The notes: generated by a model from the sequence alone, not told the origin. 55,363 nucleotides of DNA from Sodiomyces alkalinus F11 (GCF_003711515.1 NW_021167087.1:488474-543836), one strand, 5' to 3'; positions 34,904 through 47,376 are shown, counted from the stretch's first letter. A program made the numbers and translations.

Positions 34904-37900
34904 TTCTAATTAATAGAAATCCACGTCCTTTCGTGGAATATAGGGAGGAGTTAGGCGCGGCGGGAGCTACCGCTCCAGTACTATACTGAGTATAACGTAA
35001 TAATAATCCAGGAACCCGGCCTTAACCGCTTCACGAAAAGCTCTATATCCCCCTCCTAAGGGGTATACCGGCTAATCTAGGGAGGAGGCTATACCCTCCT
35101 ATATATCTATAAGAGATACCCGCTATACACGTAGACGTAGCGGGCCTACCGTAATACCTACGCGGTTATATTCAGGGCCGGAGATAACGCCCTTATAATA
35201 TAGTCGATCTACTTAGAGAACTACTAGTTAGCTAGGATTCCCTAAAATACGCCCCTATAAGATATATTCGATATAGCACTGCCACGGGGCTAACACGTCC
35301 TCTTAGGGAACTTTAACCTATACTACCCTCTATAGTTATAGCCACCGCGGTATTACCCCCGAGCCGATACCCTACTTACCCTTATAACCCGGTAAAACCT
35401 CGACCTATTAACCCCCCTTAGAATAACTATATAGTACCGCCCGGGCCGGCGTGCTAGCACTATCGACCTTATATAGGTAATATAGGGGCTCCGCTACGAC
35501 TATAACGGCCCGGATAAGACCGTTATCGGGTCTAACCACTACTTATAGATAGTCCGAGTCCTTATAGAAACGGATACCTTACTAACCACTATAATAACAC
35601 CACCGCGGGACCTAGCCGGGCCTCGATAAGTCTAGAAAGACTTTGACCTCTTATAAGTCCCCTAGCTCGCTATTACGCGGCTAGTGTAGACCGGCCCCCT
35701 TATATTACTAGAAGATATCGACTTAGTACTAGATAACCTAATAGTAGACCTTACGACTATAGCCGATAAGGCCGCGCCGCGCCGCTATAGGGGCACCCCT
35801 AAACGCCTATCCACCCCTTAGTAGAACGTGGAGCTAACCGCCCTTACCTAAGAAGTAAGGCGCCTCTACCGTAGATATATATCTAGGAAATCCCGGAACC
35901 GATAAGATAAGTTCTAGGAAGCGGAGAGGCGCTAAGATAAGGCTATAGCGGTAGCGAAGCGGATATACTAATAGCACCTACTCTATTTAACCGGGAAGGA
36001 TAATAGCCTTCTCTAGCAGCTATAAAAATAGGTATAAACTAAAGGGGGCGTATTACCGGACCCCCCGTTAATGCTACTGCTACGCTAAGACGATAGCGAT
36101 TACCCGGTAACTATATACGTAGAGAAGGCCGAGGTCCTAAATCGGAAGTTCTTTCCCCCCCCCCTCCCTACCGCCCCTAGGCCCCTAAGCGCGGAATCCC
36201 CCCCGGGATAGGATATCCGCCGAGACGTTACCGTAGCGGACGTATAGGGGCGCCTTAAGAAGATAAAACCCTAGGCGGTACTAGGTCCTAACGGACTCTT
36301 AGCGGGCCTCCTAAAAGTATACGGACCCCCCCTATACTAAAGACTTAGTGCTATCTTTATAGCGTGCCTTAAAGCGAGCTATTACCCGAAAAGGTACCGC
36401 CACGCTACCGTGGTAGTCCTTAAGAGGAAGGCCGGCCGCCGGCCGATTACGGGATAGTAAAGGGCTAATAACCGATATTACTCCTTAGTATAATAGGTAA
36501 AGTCCTTAAGGGGATATTAGCCGACCGGATCACGATTATAGCGGAGGAGTATCGGCTCCTCCTAGAGGGATAGATAGATAACCGGATAGGGCGAAGTATA
36601 AAGATAGTAGTATAAAAAGCCACGGAAACCGTAAAGGCGAGCTAGGCCTATAACGGCACCGCTTCGATACTCTAACTAGATATTAAAGGCGCCTTCGATA
36701 CTATCCCCTATTCCCGCCTTATCGAGGTGCTTAAAAGGAAAGGCTACCCCCAGTAGCTTAATACCCTAATTAGTAGCTTCCTCCGGGACTATATAGCCTA
36801 ACTACTACTTAATAGCGAAATAGCCCCCCCGCGGCACCTCCGCGGGGGTATACCGTAAGGCTCCCCGATCTCCTTTATCCTTTTTATCCTCTATATCTTT
36901 ACCCTATATAAAAAGCTAGAAAGGGTCCCTAAAATAATAGTAACAGGCTTTACCGATAACACGAATATTATCGCCTTTAGTAAGACGGAGGTATAGACGC
37001 GGTAATGCCTCGCCGCCGCGTAGAGAATATACCTAGACTAAGAGATCGCGAGCGGTCTATAGTTCGAACTAGCTAAGTATATCTATATCCCTTTTACGAA
37101 GTCACGCTAACCCTTATTTACCCCGCTCCCCCTTGGCGTTACTCCGGTGCCGGCGGTAGAGGCGATAAGGCTCCTAGGCGTCTAGCTTAATACGAAGCTC
37201 GACTTCCGATAAAACACTAAAAAGGTTAAAAGCCGACTAGCTACCTAAATATACGCCCTCTTAAGGCTTAGCGCGGTAGCGTAGGGGTATAGCTTCGTAG
37301 ATATAAGAAGACTATACCTTACAGTAATACGGCTAATAATCGCCTATTACGCCTTAACCGTCTATAAGATAAGGGCCGGCCCCCGGCACGGCCCCGTAGC
37401 GGCACTTATAACGGTATAGAATCGGTGCCTCCGGTTAATAGCCGGAGCCTATAAAGCCACGCCGGTTAGGGTCCTTAAAAAAAAGACCTTTATCCCCCCC
37501 CTTAACCTATACCTTTTAAGCCTAAGCGCCCGGAAAGTCCGCCGGATATAAGAGGAGGGAACCGAAGATAAGATATTAGCCGGAGTATACGCCGTAGCGA
37601 GAGCTCTAGCGGCACCGAATCGGCATTATAGGACCTATATAGCCCTCGCGTAGATAGCCTAACTAAACGCCCTAATAACCTAGGCTAGAAATACGGCCCC
37701 GCGGAAAGCCCTTATAAGGGAATAGGGTTAAACCTAGGCGGAGGCACGGGGACCCTATACCTACGCCGTAGCGGCACTAAGCCGCCCCCCGATATAATAC
37801 TCCCTCCGGAAATATAAAGGACTCCTAAAACTATAGAGTACCGCACTTACCTAAATTAGATTAGAAAAGCTAGGCCTATAAGCCTTCTTAGTAAGAGTAA

Positions 37901-38180
37901 GGGTGCCGGGATTCCCGATAATAAGGTGCCCCTACGGTAACGGGGGGGCAGAAATAGCGGAGTATATAATATTCTAATACTAGGACGTGGCCGAGGAAAA
38001 GCGTAAAAAGCTCTTTAGCGCCGCGGGGAGACTACTCACGACTAAAGGAGATCTATATAACGTATTAGACCACGACACAGAAGCCGGAATAATAGCTAAG
38101 TGGTTCCTATAACGGAAGAGGCTTAAGGACTTTCGCCTTACCCTTAAAGTCACGGAGGCCTACGAAAATAGAGATAACAC
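34904..38180 (+). pseudogene. LINE ORF2 (endonuclease and RT), RIP-disrupted
   Basis: The endonuclease part begins IEIHVLSWNIGRS (about 34915) with QEPGLN near 35008, as in APE-type LINE nucleases. The RT part has GPNGLLAGLLKVYGPPLY (about 36278), LDIKGAFDTIPYSRL (about 36680), a GIP-GSPIS block (about 36848) and the catalytic box FTDN at 36949-36960, where FxDD is expected. A C-terminal CPYGNGGAEIAEYI segment (about 37930) and AGIIAKWFL (about 38085) match the usual end of Tad1 ORF2. Many TAG stops. Confidence 0.82.
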
Positions 38181-40150
38181 CGAAGCGAGACCGTAGCGGA
38201 GACGGAATAGTATAGCGAACTAGTGGATTATTAATAGGGGTCCTATAAGCCGGGACCCCGGCGATATTAGCTTAGCACTAACGGGGCGCTATTAGTTATC
38301 CTTATCTTTATCGCCTTTAGAGGCGCTAATACTACTCTTAACGTACTTAAGGTCCTATATAGACTAATTAGCTAATCACTACCGCTAAGGGCCGTAACGG
38401 GGCCGAAAGGAGGCCACCTATAAAGTATTCTAAAATTAGGTCTATCTTACCCTCTAAACGCCTTATCTAGCGAGATAACTCCTATAACTCCGCTAACGCG
38501 GTGCCGCCGCGGCCGCGGCCGGAAGGTAACGCCCGGTTTAGGGCCCGGCTAAAAGACCGGGACGCCGTCCCTAAGCGCTCCTTAGCCTAGAAACTTATTA
38601 GTAGGGGATTACCACGGCACCGAAGGGGGATACTTATAATAGCGATACTATTACTATTAGCGGCCTTTACCGTTATATATACGTTATAGAGATCTATAAG
38701 ACGCTATTACTGTTATTTAGCTATGGAGGGGATTTATTAAGACGATTAGGATACACTATTACGGTATACCCGCGGTATTATAGCGGTACTAGCACGACTT
38801 ATATCCTTATATAGATGCCGGCTATTAGTATACTAAAAATAGGCTATATTAGTTCCTATAGTATTAGAATAGGCCTCCACGTTATCTAGGTATATACCTA
38901 AGCGCTTACTATAATGAATATAACTACCCTAAATCAGCTACTACGGCACCGCCTTACCCCCCCCGGGGTTATATACGGTATAACTCAGACTAAGCCCTTT
39001 TTATAACGATTACGATTATTATTAGTATTAGCGTTATTATTAGGAGAAGATATCTACGACTATTAGCACGCTACCGTAGAGGCACTACTACGCTATAAAG
39101 GGAACTTATATTAAGCTACTACTATTAATTACTTATATATATATATATATAGATTATTACTATACTACCCAGTTAACCCTATACTACTACGCTACCGCGA
39201 CGTTACCCGTAAGGCACTTATAGTAAACTATAGTGGGAAAATAATAAGAATCCTAAAGGGGTTTACTAATTAGTATAAACCGTAACGGTAAACCTATGGG
39301 ACCGTAAGCGGGAATAGATCGGGAGGAAACCTATAACGAAAGCGTTAGCGTTATAGGAGGAAGAGGGAGGATTAAGGCACGAAGGCCTTAGGGGATATTA
39401 ACTATCTAATTCTTATAATAGGGTAGAGCCTTACCCCCCCTACCTGCCGCCGGATATAGCAGGAACCTACCTAGGGGAGGTAGGAGGCGCCTACCTTCCC
39501 TACTCTTTTTATTAACCGAGTAAAAGGAATAAAGGGCACGATCCTCGGGGACGTAGGGAGGCTAAGACTAAAGGGCCGTGGCCTCCGTACCACGGAGGCG
39601 TGGCGGTACCCCCTTAGCCCTTACTCCGTCGCTAACGATTAGCTTAGGCTAACCTACCGAACCACTAGCCTACTATACTTCCCGTTAGCTATTAGCCTAG
39701 AGGTATAATCCAGATATATAGCAGAGACGAATCGGGGCTATATCGGCCCCGTAGCGGCACTACTCCACCTAAGGAAGTGTATAGGGGTTTTCCCCGGGGT
39801 TTACCCGGGTTTTCCCCTCTATAGCCACCCGAGAAGGACTATATAGTCTAGAAAGGCTCCTATAGATTAGTTAGGATAGCGGAGTAAGATCGATAATAAT
39901 AATAATAATAACCCTTAATAGAAATACTCCTTATAATATATTTAATATAATCGCGAAATAGTTTAACTAATTAATTAGGCGTATTAGGAACAAAGGAGGA
40001 AAAACACGTTAACGTGTTACGACACGACTCGTAAAGCTAGGAGAGACGACGTTTCCCTAGGGTGACTAATCAGAAAGCAGACCCATAGTAACCCTTAGCT
40101 TACCTTTTCGCCCTACTCGGACCCACACCTACCCTTAGCTTAGCCACGGT
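38181..40150. other. Unassigned RIP-mutated sequence
   Basis: It keeps the low-CpA, high-TpA signature but I could not assign it. It may be a LINE 3' untranslated region or further degenerate repeats. It holds an (AT)n run at about 39137-39150, an (AAT)n run at about 39895-39911, and several GC-rich blocks. Near 40093-40145 a CCCTTAGCTTA motif appears twice. RIP bias fades between about 40100 and 40150. Confidence 0.5.
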
Positions 40151-40860
40151 CTTCAATATCAGTTTATCTGTAGTCTCTTCACTATCTTGTCTTATTACTC
40201 GTTTCTTTGATGACATGGTTCCAGCCGTTCAGGAAATATATGAAATAGAACCCGACCTAGTCGGTAGGGACGGAGTATTTGCACGCAACACCAAATCCCG
40301 AGACATCCTCACATGCGGTTGTATTTACAAAGTCCTGCATTTGTAATAAAATGCACCCGGCTTCACGAACACCATTGGCGAAGCAAGCCATTCTTCTTTG
40401 CGTTGGCCCAATTGACCAGGCTGAAGTAACTGCAACACGTTTCCTTTGATGAAGACAGAGACTCAAGATTCCCTTGCATGGTTCAGCAGAATCGTTGAAC
40501 CCAACTCCGTACCGATAACACTTAGAATGTCTGGATATTCTCTATTCCCCCTTCCTCCATGCCCTCCTCATATCCGAAGGTGACTCCAAATCCTTCCAGT
40601 TCCGTAACGCCAGGGTATTACCGACCTAATTTGGCTCCTTCTGTTCCAACTCCTTGTCCGTTTTTTATACAATACAGTGTCTTACGCAATGAGAATCAGC
40701 TCGGCAAGCCAGGGACACATAGTAACGAGCCCCGAAGCCGCAGAAGCGAGGGTCTGCTTCGATGAGTTTCAACGGGATGAATGCTCTACACGTTATCCAG
40801 AGACACCTGTTCGTCCTGCCTCGGCTCAATCAGGTCCAGAATTGAGGAAATATATTCGCC
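40151..40860. other. Spacer between RIP island and RSC9 3' end
   Basis: Base use is normal here (CpA and TpG common again). Only short unconvincing frames exist on either strand. It probably holds the 3' untranslated region of RSC9. I saw no RNA gene or repeat. Confidence 0.6.
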
Positions 40861-43819
40861 CTACAGAGGGAGGGCTGTCAGTATGCCTTGCAAAACAACA
40901 TAGAGGTTAGGTAGGAATCTTACTAGAGGCTGGTTATGGGCGAGGAGGTAGAACAGATGCGGACGCACGGCGAGGAACAACCGTTCGTTCCAGCCGCCCG
41001 ACTGGCCCTGGTTCAAAAGAGCCTCCTCCGCCTGCGTCTTGGGAACGTTCCGCGCAATGTTGCGCAGAATGAGAGCTGCACTGAGGGGAATGCCCCCCGG
41101 GCGGGGAGGCGCCGAAGGGTTCCTCTCATCTGGGGCTGTCGGTGTTTCCAAGTAGGTCAGAGTCAAGAGTTTCGCGGGCTGGACCCAGTTCGGCCGCGAA
41201 CTGCCGGAGAGTGCCTTTCCCACGTTATGGGGGAAGAGGCACGCGGCATGGGTTGCGAGATGACGGGCAAAGACGCCGAACTCCTGTGCGACGGGCGAGC
41301 TAAATGTGGTGCAATCCGCCCAAAGACACGCGAATGGCTTTGTCACGTTCGGGAAAAGACCATCGCTGTTCTTGGTGATACCTAGATGGGCCATCGTCAC
41401 ATGGGTCGCCATGTCGTCTGTATTGTGGAAGAAGAGACCGCACTTCTCCCCGGGTCTCTCGGAATCCCAGAGGCAGCGGCGGTATTCTTTGCCATCAAGG
41501 CCGATGGGCAGCCGACGTGCGCGGATCCCCTGAATAATGAATTTCTGCTGCGGCTGCTCGCCAGGGCCATCCGTCGTCAGAACCTCAGCCTTGGACTCCT
41601 TGTAGACAGTCGTACTGTTGCGAATAAAGTCGGCGGGCGTGATCAGGAACTGCCCAATTGTTTTTAGGGCCGCGGTGAAGGCGTTCTGATACGCCTGCCA
41701 GGCTGTGATCTGAGTGACGAAGGAATCTTTGTCCTCCTCGAAGAAGCACCTGACCCATGCCTGACATCGCTCAGGCTCGTTCAACTTCAAGAGATCTTGG
41801 AGTAGATCGGGCGGCATGGGACAAGGCAACTCGGGAGGGGCGACCTTTAGTTCCGGGGTCATGATGATCTGACGCTGGACCTGCTTGGCGCCATGCGAAA
41901 GGAGGCGTACAAGGTGAGTAACCAGGTGCTGGCACTCAATCGAGCTAAGGAGGCTATCAACATTAGAAACGACAGCGGTGTACTGATAGAGAAAGTCGAG
42001 GCAGGCATCTTTCAGCTCATTGTCGTCCACGAGCAGCCAGGTGCAAACTCTCCGAAGGACACTCGCTGGAACGTTCTCCAATTTGTTGGTCTCTTCGGAG
42101 TAAATAGAGATCCGGGTAAGCGCACGCAGGCAGCCGAGAACCATACCGAGGTCGTCTGAGTCGACGCAGTCCATGAGGACCTTGTAAAGAGGATCGCTAG
42201 ACTCGAGCTCCAGGTATGGTGTGATAGCCTCGGCAACCTCGACCATTAGATGTTTCAGTTCAATGACAGAATCTTGAGGCGGAAGCTTGAGAGCGATGCA
42301 AATGGCATCTTTCACGACAAGCGCCTTGATAGAGAGAAAATAAGCGTTATCGGCCAAGAGGACCATATTGCGGAGTGTAAGGGCGGCTTCGTTGATGAGC
42401 TGTAGTTGGTCTGCAAAGTCCGCAGGATGTACCGAATCGATACGATGCTTCGGCTTCAGAGAGTCAATGCGCTCGAGGATGTCGGGAGTTCCATCGATGG
42501 AAAGGGTGTTGGGACCAGGCGCGTTGCACCAGGGCGGTAACGAATCAACATTCCACTTGACTTCGTAAAAGAGGCTGCTCACTTCCAAGACCTTTTCAAC
42601 GAGTCCACGGGCAAGATCGCCGAACTGCTCAAACCGAAATTTGTCTCCTCGCTCAAACGAGATTCTGACCAAATGGTTGAGCGCGAACGCTTGTTCGCTG
42701 GGTATGCCGGACAGCAAGCCATTCACACAGCGGATGTAAATGCTGGGGGGCATGTTCACACCTATCTATCGTAAGCCTTGACACAACCACTTTAACAAAA
42801 GGAAAAAGTAACTTACCAGGGGGGAATCGGGGGCCTTTGAGAGGCTGTGGCTGCGGCGCCGCATGTCGGCGTCGAGCAAACGCAATGGGGTTATTGCTTG
42901 GCGTGTCGACAGGACGCAATGGAATTCCATGCATGGGCTGAAAGGAAGCAGGCTGGTACGAATCCACAGCCGACGAAACGTACTCTCTGTCCTGGGGGGT
43001 GAAGCTGTCACTGGGCCCACGTTGAACACGCCCGTGTGCAGAGAACGGGACCGGTGTGTGAGCCAACTGGCCAGGGGTTTGGTTGTGGGCTGGGTAATGA
43101 ACAGGCGAGTTGCTCGGCTGGCCATTGACATTCTGTGGAGTTGCACTGGGTCGATCCTGGCTGCTATTGATAAGATGTGAGGCTGCCTGCGTGGCCGAAG
43201 AGTGACGCGACGAGCGGGCCGGAGCTGTGTCGGGTTGAAAGATCACTCGCTGGGGGGGTGCCTCTCTGAGGCCTCGTGAGGCACGCAGACTAGCGCTAGT
43301 AGGTGTGGTTTCAGGAGCGGTGCGGTCTCGTGAAGGGGTAGCAGTCGCATCGTCCCCAGAGGCAGCCGAGTCGCCAGCCATGGAGCTCTCGTGTTTTCCC
43401 CCACGGAAGTTCTCCCGAGTGCGGGTCAACAGAGACCCGCCCTTTGCCGTGACATCCTCCAGGATATCTTTGGGAGGCGGTTCCTTCCCATGAACAGTAC
43501 TGATTTCAAACGCCGCCAGGTTCTTATAGTATTTCTCTTTTAGCTGGTAGGCTGTGGATGGTTCGTTGGTTGTAGGAATTCCCAGCTTCTCCCGCATCTT
43601 ACGCCAAAGCAACTTCTCTTCCGTTACTTTATCATATCCACCGTTCGCCACAATAAGATTGAACGTCTTGTAAAGATCCAAATTCACGTTAGAGACCTTG
43701 GGTTCAGGGTCCAAAGTGGTGCCGCGTTGTGCATGGTAGGCTTTAAGCCGAGCCATGAACTCCTCATATTCGGGAGTGCGGTCGATCGTGTGTATGGGGC
43801 CCTCCGATTCCATTGTCAT
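40861..43819 (-). CDS. rsc9: RSC chromatin-remodelling complex subunit Rsc9
   Basis: Two exons on the minus strand, 43819-42817 and 42761-40861, giving about 967 residues. The 55-nt intron (42816-42762) has GTAAGT and TAG ends and joins a split Gly codon. An ARID DNA-binding domain lies at residues about 13-105 (YEEFMARLKAYHAQRGT, NGGYDKVTEEKLWRK-type core). A low-complexity Ser/Thr/Pro/Gln-rich stretch covers about 140-330. An armadillo-like helical part follows, then an RFX-like segment near 660-700 (AWVRCFFEEDKDSFVTQITA). Two C2H2-type fingers lie at about 764-792 and 813-839. This order matches fungal Rsc9, a nuclear subunit of the essential SWI/SNF-class RSC remodeller. It is the gene closest to the RIP island and has no premature stop. 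The start is the first ATG of the frame. Confidence 0.87.
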
Positions 43820-44808
43820 CTTTGCAGATCGGCGCGCAAGAGGGCGCGGCGAGTATCAGTCCACTATAATATCTATACCAAGCAGTCAGCACAGCCTACC
43901 CTTGAGATTGGGCAGCTAACGGGGGGGAAAGAGTGTACGGAAGTGGGGATGCTTGTTGTTGGCCATGGGAAGACGCGAAGAATTATGGTGGTAACAGACC
44001 ATACACACACAAACCTTGCTATACCACAGCTGAATAGACTGAGCGAATGCAGCAAGGGCTGTCGGGCGCGCGATTGCGCAGTTGATTTGTGAGCCTCACT
44101 GCACTGCTATCCGCCCACACAAAAAGTCGTGGAGATGCGATTGGGACTTGTTGTTTGATGACGGAAGATCCTATTAGCAGTCACCCTTGAAAACTGGTCG
44201 TGCCACGAACCGCGAAGGAACTCAACAGGCACCTACCTTAAGGTACTAGGTACGTAGTACCTAGTACGAAAAGTGCTTGACGCCATGCGTATAAACAAGG
44301 TACGTACCTGCTTCCTGTCTTATCTCCACGTGCACAAAATGTTTATCTTTGTTATCGTTCATATCGTGTTTATCGTGCTTATCGTGCTTATCGTGCTTAT
44401 CGTGCTTATCGTGCTTATCGTGCTGGTCGGCTCTTTCCAAGGTTCCAATTCTCGAGGGGTTTCCGTTTCTGACAGCCATTATTATAATAATACTTCTTTC
44501 ACCGGGGATTTAACACTACGATGGGTTGATTGCCTTGCCTTCGACATCATGAACCGAGTCTTGTCGATGGTCCCAGCTTGGCGCCTCTTCTAGTGTTTTA
44601 TCAACTTCTTAAGTGTCTCTAGACATATAACTGGAACTATGACCGACGGTGGATATCGATCTTTCTGCAGCATACTACGATATCGATTCCCTTGCCCGAA
44701 TCGTACCTTGTATCGCGACGATCGCCTCGTCTCTGGTCACATCTCGTAGCTGGCCCCTTTCCTTTGGTTTCAAAGGCGACATCTTGGTCGTTATCTTATC
44801 GTCTCATT
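43820..44808. other. Divergent intergenic region with minisatellite
   Basis: It lies upstream of RSC9 (minus) and of the plus-strand frame at 44809, so it probably holds both promoters. It contains a palindromic CCTTAAGGTACTAGGTAC/GTAGTACCTAGTAC cluster at about 44237-44268 and the 9-bp minisatellite at 44365. The short frames here are low-complexity shadows of that repeat. An ATG at 44639 opens a 36-codon frame that I cannot support. Confidence 0.55.
44365..44427. repeat. 9-bp minisatellite, seven units
   Basis: Unit CGTGCTTAT: five perfect copies at 44374-44418, flanked by one variant on each side (CGTGTTTAT and CGTGCTGGT). It is a multiple of three, so frames run through it (KHD repeats on minus, IVL repeats on plus), which accounts for spurious reading frames here. 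Confidence 0.95.
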
Positions 44809-47376
44809 ATGATGTCGCGATTCGGGGCCAGTAACCCCCAGACATACACTTTTCCATTGACCAGAGTTTCAGTCGGACTCCTTCATTCGCTATCGCAAGA
44901 GCAACATCGAAGAACTCATACCACCGACGTGACTCTGACTCTCGAATCAGATGTACAGACTCTACACGAAGCTCACCAGCTAGGAAATGGGATTGCAGCG
45001 ACGTCTGACTTTATTCTTGTCCTCCGTAGTGGGCCCCATCAATTGGTAAATGGGTTGCCATCCGCCATGGAGATGTTGACTGATGACCTGACGTGACAGG
45101 AGACGCTTTGCCTGGGGAAGTTGACGCCATCTAGTTGCCGGCAGTTCATGTACGAAATTTCTCAGCGCGAGGCAGAAAAGACATTCCGCCTGAGATATGA
45201 GCTTTCCCGGGTACATTTCTCAAGGACTGGCCACCCAGCCATTCGCATGCTGATATACCAACAAACGTAGGGAGACATTCGCGAGATACGAGCCGAATTC
45301 CTGAGGCAGGTCGACTTTATACAGACTATGCGGCTTTTCGAGGAGATGGGACTTTGGGTCCGTCGATCCAAGCACTCTTCATCGCGGTTTTATGCTACAA
45401 CTCCTCCATCGTTTTCGCGACCTTTCTCACGGCATACAGATTTCTCGATTCCCCTTCCTTCAGACGCGAGTTTTCGGACATCCCCAATGCCACATCATCG
45501 ACACCACATCCAGACGTCCCCTTACCAGAACAGCACCTCATTGACCTCCCCGTTTGCCTCTTCTTCATCTCCATTGGGATATTCAACTGATCACGCATCT
45601 CTATCCCCGCTGATATCGACTCCAGAATCACTCAGTTTACTCACGGGCCAATATGCTTCTTCTCGTGGCCCCAGTCCTCTGAGCAGGAAGGTTGGAGAGG
45701 CGCCATTCGGGCCCCAGCAACAAATGTCCCATCAGGCCTCCGTTCGGGCAGTAAACTCAAGCCCTGTGCACCCAGGGCCTCCACACAAGTCGATGCCGGG
45801 AAGTCTTCACTCTCCTGATGGTCTGCCAGGCGGTCACTTTTCCAGGAAATATTGGTCTGTTGACAAGCCTTTGACGACGTCGGAGGCTCCTTTGTGCAGA
45901 TCGCCCATCCCCCGGCCCAGTTCCCTGACAAACATGCGAGCTATGTTGCCTCCTCCCAGGAAGCTCCCATTCCAGCACTCTCCCAAGAAGAGACCCGGCT
46001 TGCACGCGACCCCTGAGGACGAAGTTGGTCGTTCCGGTCTGGCTAGCGCAGTGGTAACCATGGAGAACCTAAATCAACAACCTATTCTATCCCCTCCGAC
46101 CCACAATCCCACTTCGGCTCCGTTCATGGAAAGACGATTGTCAACAAGTCGAGATGTAGGCGTCCATCGGCATGACGGAATGCGTACAGAAGTATCAGCA
46201 TTCAATATGAGAGAGGCAGGTCCGACTTCAGCAGCACACCCAGCTTGTCCACAACTTGCAGCAACAGAACTTGAAACCACGAGAAAAGCGGATACTGAAA
46301 GTCGGGAGTGGTCGCGAAAAAATGAACCTGGAATCATCATAGAACAATCCTTCTTGGACTCAAACGGTGCCGTCCGATCCGACGATAGGAAAAACAAAGA
46401 AAGTGCACCCCATAACAAGAAACGTCAAAAACGAACCGGCTCTCCTGGAGGAGCTAAAGTCCAAAATCAGCTTCGGGAACTCGAGTCAAGAATCACAGCG
46501 TATGGGCCAGTGCCCGATGAGGTGAAGGATAACTGGAAGGATCTCTCGCGTCTTCGCCCCCGAAAAAATGCTGCCAAAACTGCTTTGGTATCGAGAAAGC
46601 AAAGCCTAGGAGATGCTGGAATTTTGAAGACGAGGGGCATAGCGGCTCAGGGCAGCAGAGCAGCGTCGGGGTCAAGGTTGGACTCTCCTGACGCAATAAA
46701 CTCGGGTGGTTCAACCAGCGTGTCGCGCTCGCCAAAACCTCAGCAAGATACCAAGTCTCGAGACTTCGGTGTCTCTTGTAACATTCAAGATTGCGAACTC
46801 GACTGCGGGACCCAGGCGATCATGGACATGGAACATACCGTCAACTTGTTCAATGCAGATCTGCCTTGTCAAGACCATGCCGCACATGTGGCTGACGCCA
46901 CCCAAGCGGACGAGCATTGCGTAGTTCATCTCAGGAAGCATGATATTGCCACGCAGACCATTTCAATAACCAAGGATGCTGCGATATACTGCTCTATCAA
47001 GAAACCAGGAATCCATATCTCGTCGCAAACAGACACGCCTACGTCAAATGCTGACCTGCAGACAATAGAGGACACAACCACCCGAAAAACACGCCACTCG
47101 GAATACGATGATCATGCACTGGTGGTCGGCCTGCAGCTGATCGATGAGGCAAGGCATTTGGTCCACGAGCGTCTCGACGGCGATCTCGACAACCTGGAGC
47201 GTGGCTATGAATTTGACATGCGGGAATCTACAGCAAAGATGCTGCAATCTGTCGAAAGACTGGCGCAGGAAAATTTAGACAACCACGGCCCTGCCATCCT
47301 AAATCTACCTTTTGGCAAGATGGTAGGCAACTATCTAAAGACACGTCAGGCTGACTTGACTGGTCCAGCTTGCTAG
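44809..47376 (+). pseudogene. Unrecognised large protein, frame with two 5' stops
   Basis: One frame runs from ATG 44809 (or 44812; MSRFGASNPQTYTFPL) to TAG 47376, 856 codons, broken only by TGA at 45094-45096 and TAG at 45268-45270. Between and around the stops the text is protein-like (QETLCLGKLTPSSCRQFMYE, AEKTFRLRYELSRVHF, GDIREIRAEFLRQVDFIQT). A 682-residue open part starts at ATG 45328. It is Ser/Pro-rich, with a basic segment (NKKRQKRTGS) and a helical C-terminus. Motifs such as IATQTI and SSQTD resemble dynein light-chain binding sites, which is only a resemblance. A 54-nt in-frame intron (45046-45099, GTAAAT...CTGAC...CAG) could remove the TGA; nothing obvious removes the TAG. It is either a damaged gene or one that starts at 45328. 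I do not recognise the family. Confidence 0.6.

Larger units (their letters stand above)
33285..38300 (+). mobile_element. Tad1-like LINE retrotransposon, RIP-disrupted
   Basis: A non-LTR element with two frames: ORF1 with a zinc knuckle and ORF2 with an APE-type endonuclease, RT and a C-terminal zinc-finger-like segment. That order is typical of the Tad1 group of fungal LINEs. No LTRs or clear target duplication were found, so both ends are approximate. Stops are mostly TAG from RIP, while CpG-rich blocks are preserved. Confidence 0.8.

Noticed and set aside
1..40150. CRISPR array, prophage or bacterial accessory system
   Set aside because: The repeats are LTRs and a tandem array without spacers, and the genes are eukaryotic with introns.
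1..40150. Alternative genetic code or stop-codon reassignment (UAG/UAA as Gln) to explain the abundant stops
   Set aside because: CpA and TpG are depleted in coding and non-coding parts alike, including LTRs and the tandem array. Neighbouring genes use CAG and CAA normally, so RIP explains the stops.
40257..40765. Short frames just right of the RIP island
   Set aside because: They are short, mutually overlapping and without domain motifs; more likely 3' untranslated or spacer DNA.
44273..44593. Plus-strand frame with an Ile-Val-Leu repeat resembling a membrane segment
   Set aside because: The hydrophobic run is the translation of the 9-bp minisatellite.
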